Positions 63,207-64,000 of a stretch of 64,000 nucleotides of DNA are shown in pieces. This DNA comes from Chitinophaga sp. MM2321 (GTDB taxonomy: Bacteria; Bacteroidota; Bacteroidia; Chitinophagales; Chitinophagaceae). The DNA lies in assembly GCF_964033635.1 (NCBI RefSeq), contig NZ_OZ035533.1, positions 6,047,001 through 6,111,000 of the forward strand, written 5' to 3'. Numbering within the stretch: position 1 is the stretch's first letter; each line of letters begins with the position of its first letter. The position numbers and the translations under genes were made by a program. The notes under the pieces are model-generated. The model did no database searches, was not told where the DNA came from, and saw only the letters and a program-made list of their open reading frames with translations.

Positions 63207-64000
63207 ATGAAAGGATTTTTTGTTTGGACGACGGGCCTGATAATGGCCACCATGCCAGTACTGGCGCAGAAAAAGAAACAGATAGATAGTGCCGCCGCCA
63301 TTATCACCTATGGTTACCTCAGCAACGGAAAGGAAGTTTCCGGCAACGGACTGCAACTCATTATTGACCACAACCGCGCACATATTGTTGCGGGAGGAAC
63401 AAAACAAAAAGAACAACAATACCTGCATTTGGGAGAAGCCGCCACTTACCAGGTACTTGGCACTCCTAACGGGGACATATATACGCTCAGGAAGCCCTTT
63501 GCGGAATATACTTCGGCCGAACTGCTGCCGGATACGGCTACCATCCTGGGGTATGTATGTAAAAAAGCAAAACTGTTCATACGCTCCAACACCATCGAAG
63601 TATGGTATACCAACGCGCTGCAACTGAAAGGAACACCCAATATCACCATCGCTCCGGGGCTTGGCCTTGTACTCAGGATTGTACGCAATGGTAACAGCGA
63701 AACCATCGCCAGGAAGATAACGTATCGCAAAATAACCGACAAGGAGCTGGCATGGCCCACCAATCTTGGACAACAAGTGGATGATGCCGCCTACATGCGG
63801 CAGGTGATAGACAGCCGTTACAGTACTGTGCCTGTCTTTAACCAGGAACAGATCAGCTGGGGCAATCCCATCACGAATCCTGCGGGCGAACAGCTCAATC
63901 AAACCTATCATTACGCCGGCGGTACCGTGATCCTTAAAAAGGTGAAACTCCCTGAAACGGGAAAAGACACCACCATGTTTGCAGAGCTGATACAATATTC
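63207..64000 (+). CDS. Secreted GLPGLI-like protein (partial, C-terminus off window)
   Basis: From ATG 63207, about 264 residues are present before the right edge. A signal peptide (KGFFVWTTGLIMATMPVLAQ) is followed by a beta-rich domain like the GLPGLI family: GYVCKKAKLFIRSN, VWYTNALQLKG, then APGLGLVLRIVRNG in place of the GLPGLI motif. Beyond this comes STVPVFNQEQISWGNPI and GGTVILKKVKLPE, the start of a second domain. A peptide-N-glycosidase F-type domain follows GLPGLI-like parts in some Bacteroidota proteins, but this is only a guess here. An RBS-like AGAGAG precedes the ATG. Confidence 0.75.
   Translation, partial: MKGFFVWTTGLIMATMPVLAQKKKQIDSAAAIITYGYLSNGKEVSGNGLQLIIDHNRAHIVAGGTKQKEQQYLHLGEAATYQVLGTPNGDIYTLRKPFAEYTSAELLPDTATILGYVCKKAKLFIRSNTIEVWYTNALQLKGTPNITIAPGLGLVLRIVRNGNSETIARKITYRKITDKELAWPTNLGQQVDDAAYMRQVIDSRYSTVPVFNQEQISWGNPITNPAGEQLNQTYHYAGGTVILKKVKLPETGKDTTMFAELIQY

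Overview
The window comes from a Bacteroidota chromosome, most likely a Chitinophaga-type soil bacterium (Chitinophagaceae). The signs are a mid-GC genome, promoters of the Bacteroidota form TTG-N18/19-TAnnTTTG, a lipidated TamA (TamL) next to TamB, DUF2480, DUF3472 and GLPGLI-like proteins, an ECF sigma factor paired with a membrane-anchored barrel-like protein, and many secreted glycan-active proteins. It is almost all chromosomal core and accessory metabolism. I see no phage, plasmid, insertion sequence or CRISPR.

Layout. 0-5 kb: a partial M28 peptidase, FeoB and a PadR-PspC envelope-stress operon. 5-8.3 kb: a SulP anion transporter with a beta-carbonic anhydrase. 8.3-14 kb: an aminotransferase, sugar-nucleotide and Kdo precursor genes (manC, kdsD) and recQ. 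14.3 kb: tRNA-Phe. 14.5-19 kb: a three-gene module of a Tat-exported protein, a TsdA-like dihaem cytochrome and a DsrE protein, preceded by an AraC regulator and a secreted protein of unknown role. 19-24 kb: a P-loop-like protein, a broken amj flippase gene, a GH36 alpha-galactosidase and cardiolipin synthase. 24-26.5 kb: sigma factor and barrel-like partner.

26.8-33.6 kb is the most striking part. It holds mnmG, three parS-like palindromes, ybeY, feoA, a 1.2-kb array of fourteen 31-bp imperfect palindromes at about 81-bp spacing, nadA, and a 0.57-kb AT-rich stretch dense in DnaA-box-like nonamers. Together these suggest, without proving, a chromosome origin/centromere region. The array itself matches nothing I know.

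33.6-64 kb: PpiD, DUF2480, CorA, DUF3472, an AraC/VOC pair, RlpA, PoxB-type pyruvate oxidase, TamL-TamB (outer-membrane assembly), GltD-GltB (ammonia assimilation), a GHL10 glycosidase, an MscS channel, methylglyoxal synthase, ferritin, an Nfu Fe-S scaffold and a partial secreted GLPGLI-like protein. Iron genes recur (FeoB, FeoA, ferritin, Nfu), but feoA and feoB lie 27 kb apart. Two homologous long palindromes (9.5 and 22.5 kb) look like copies of one dispersed repeat family.
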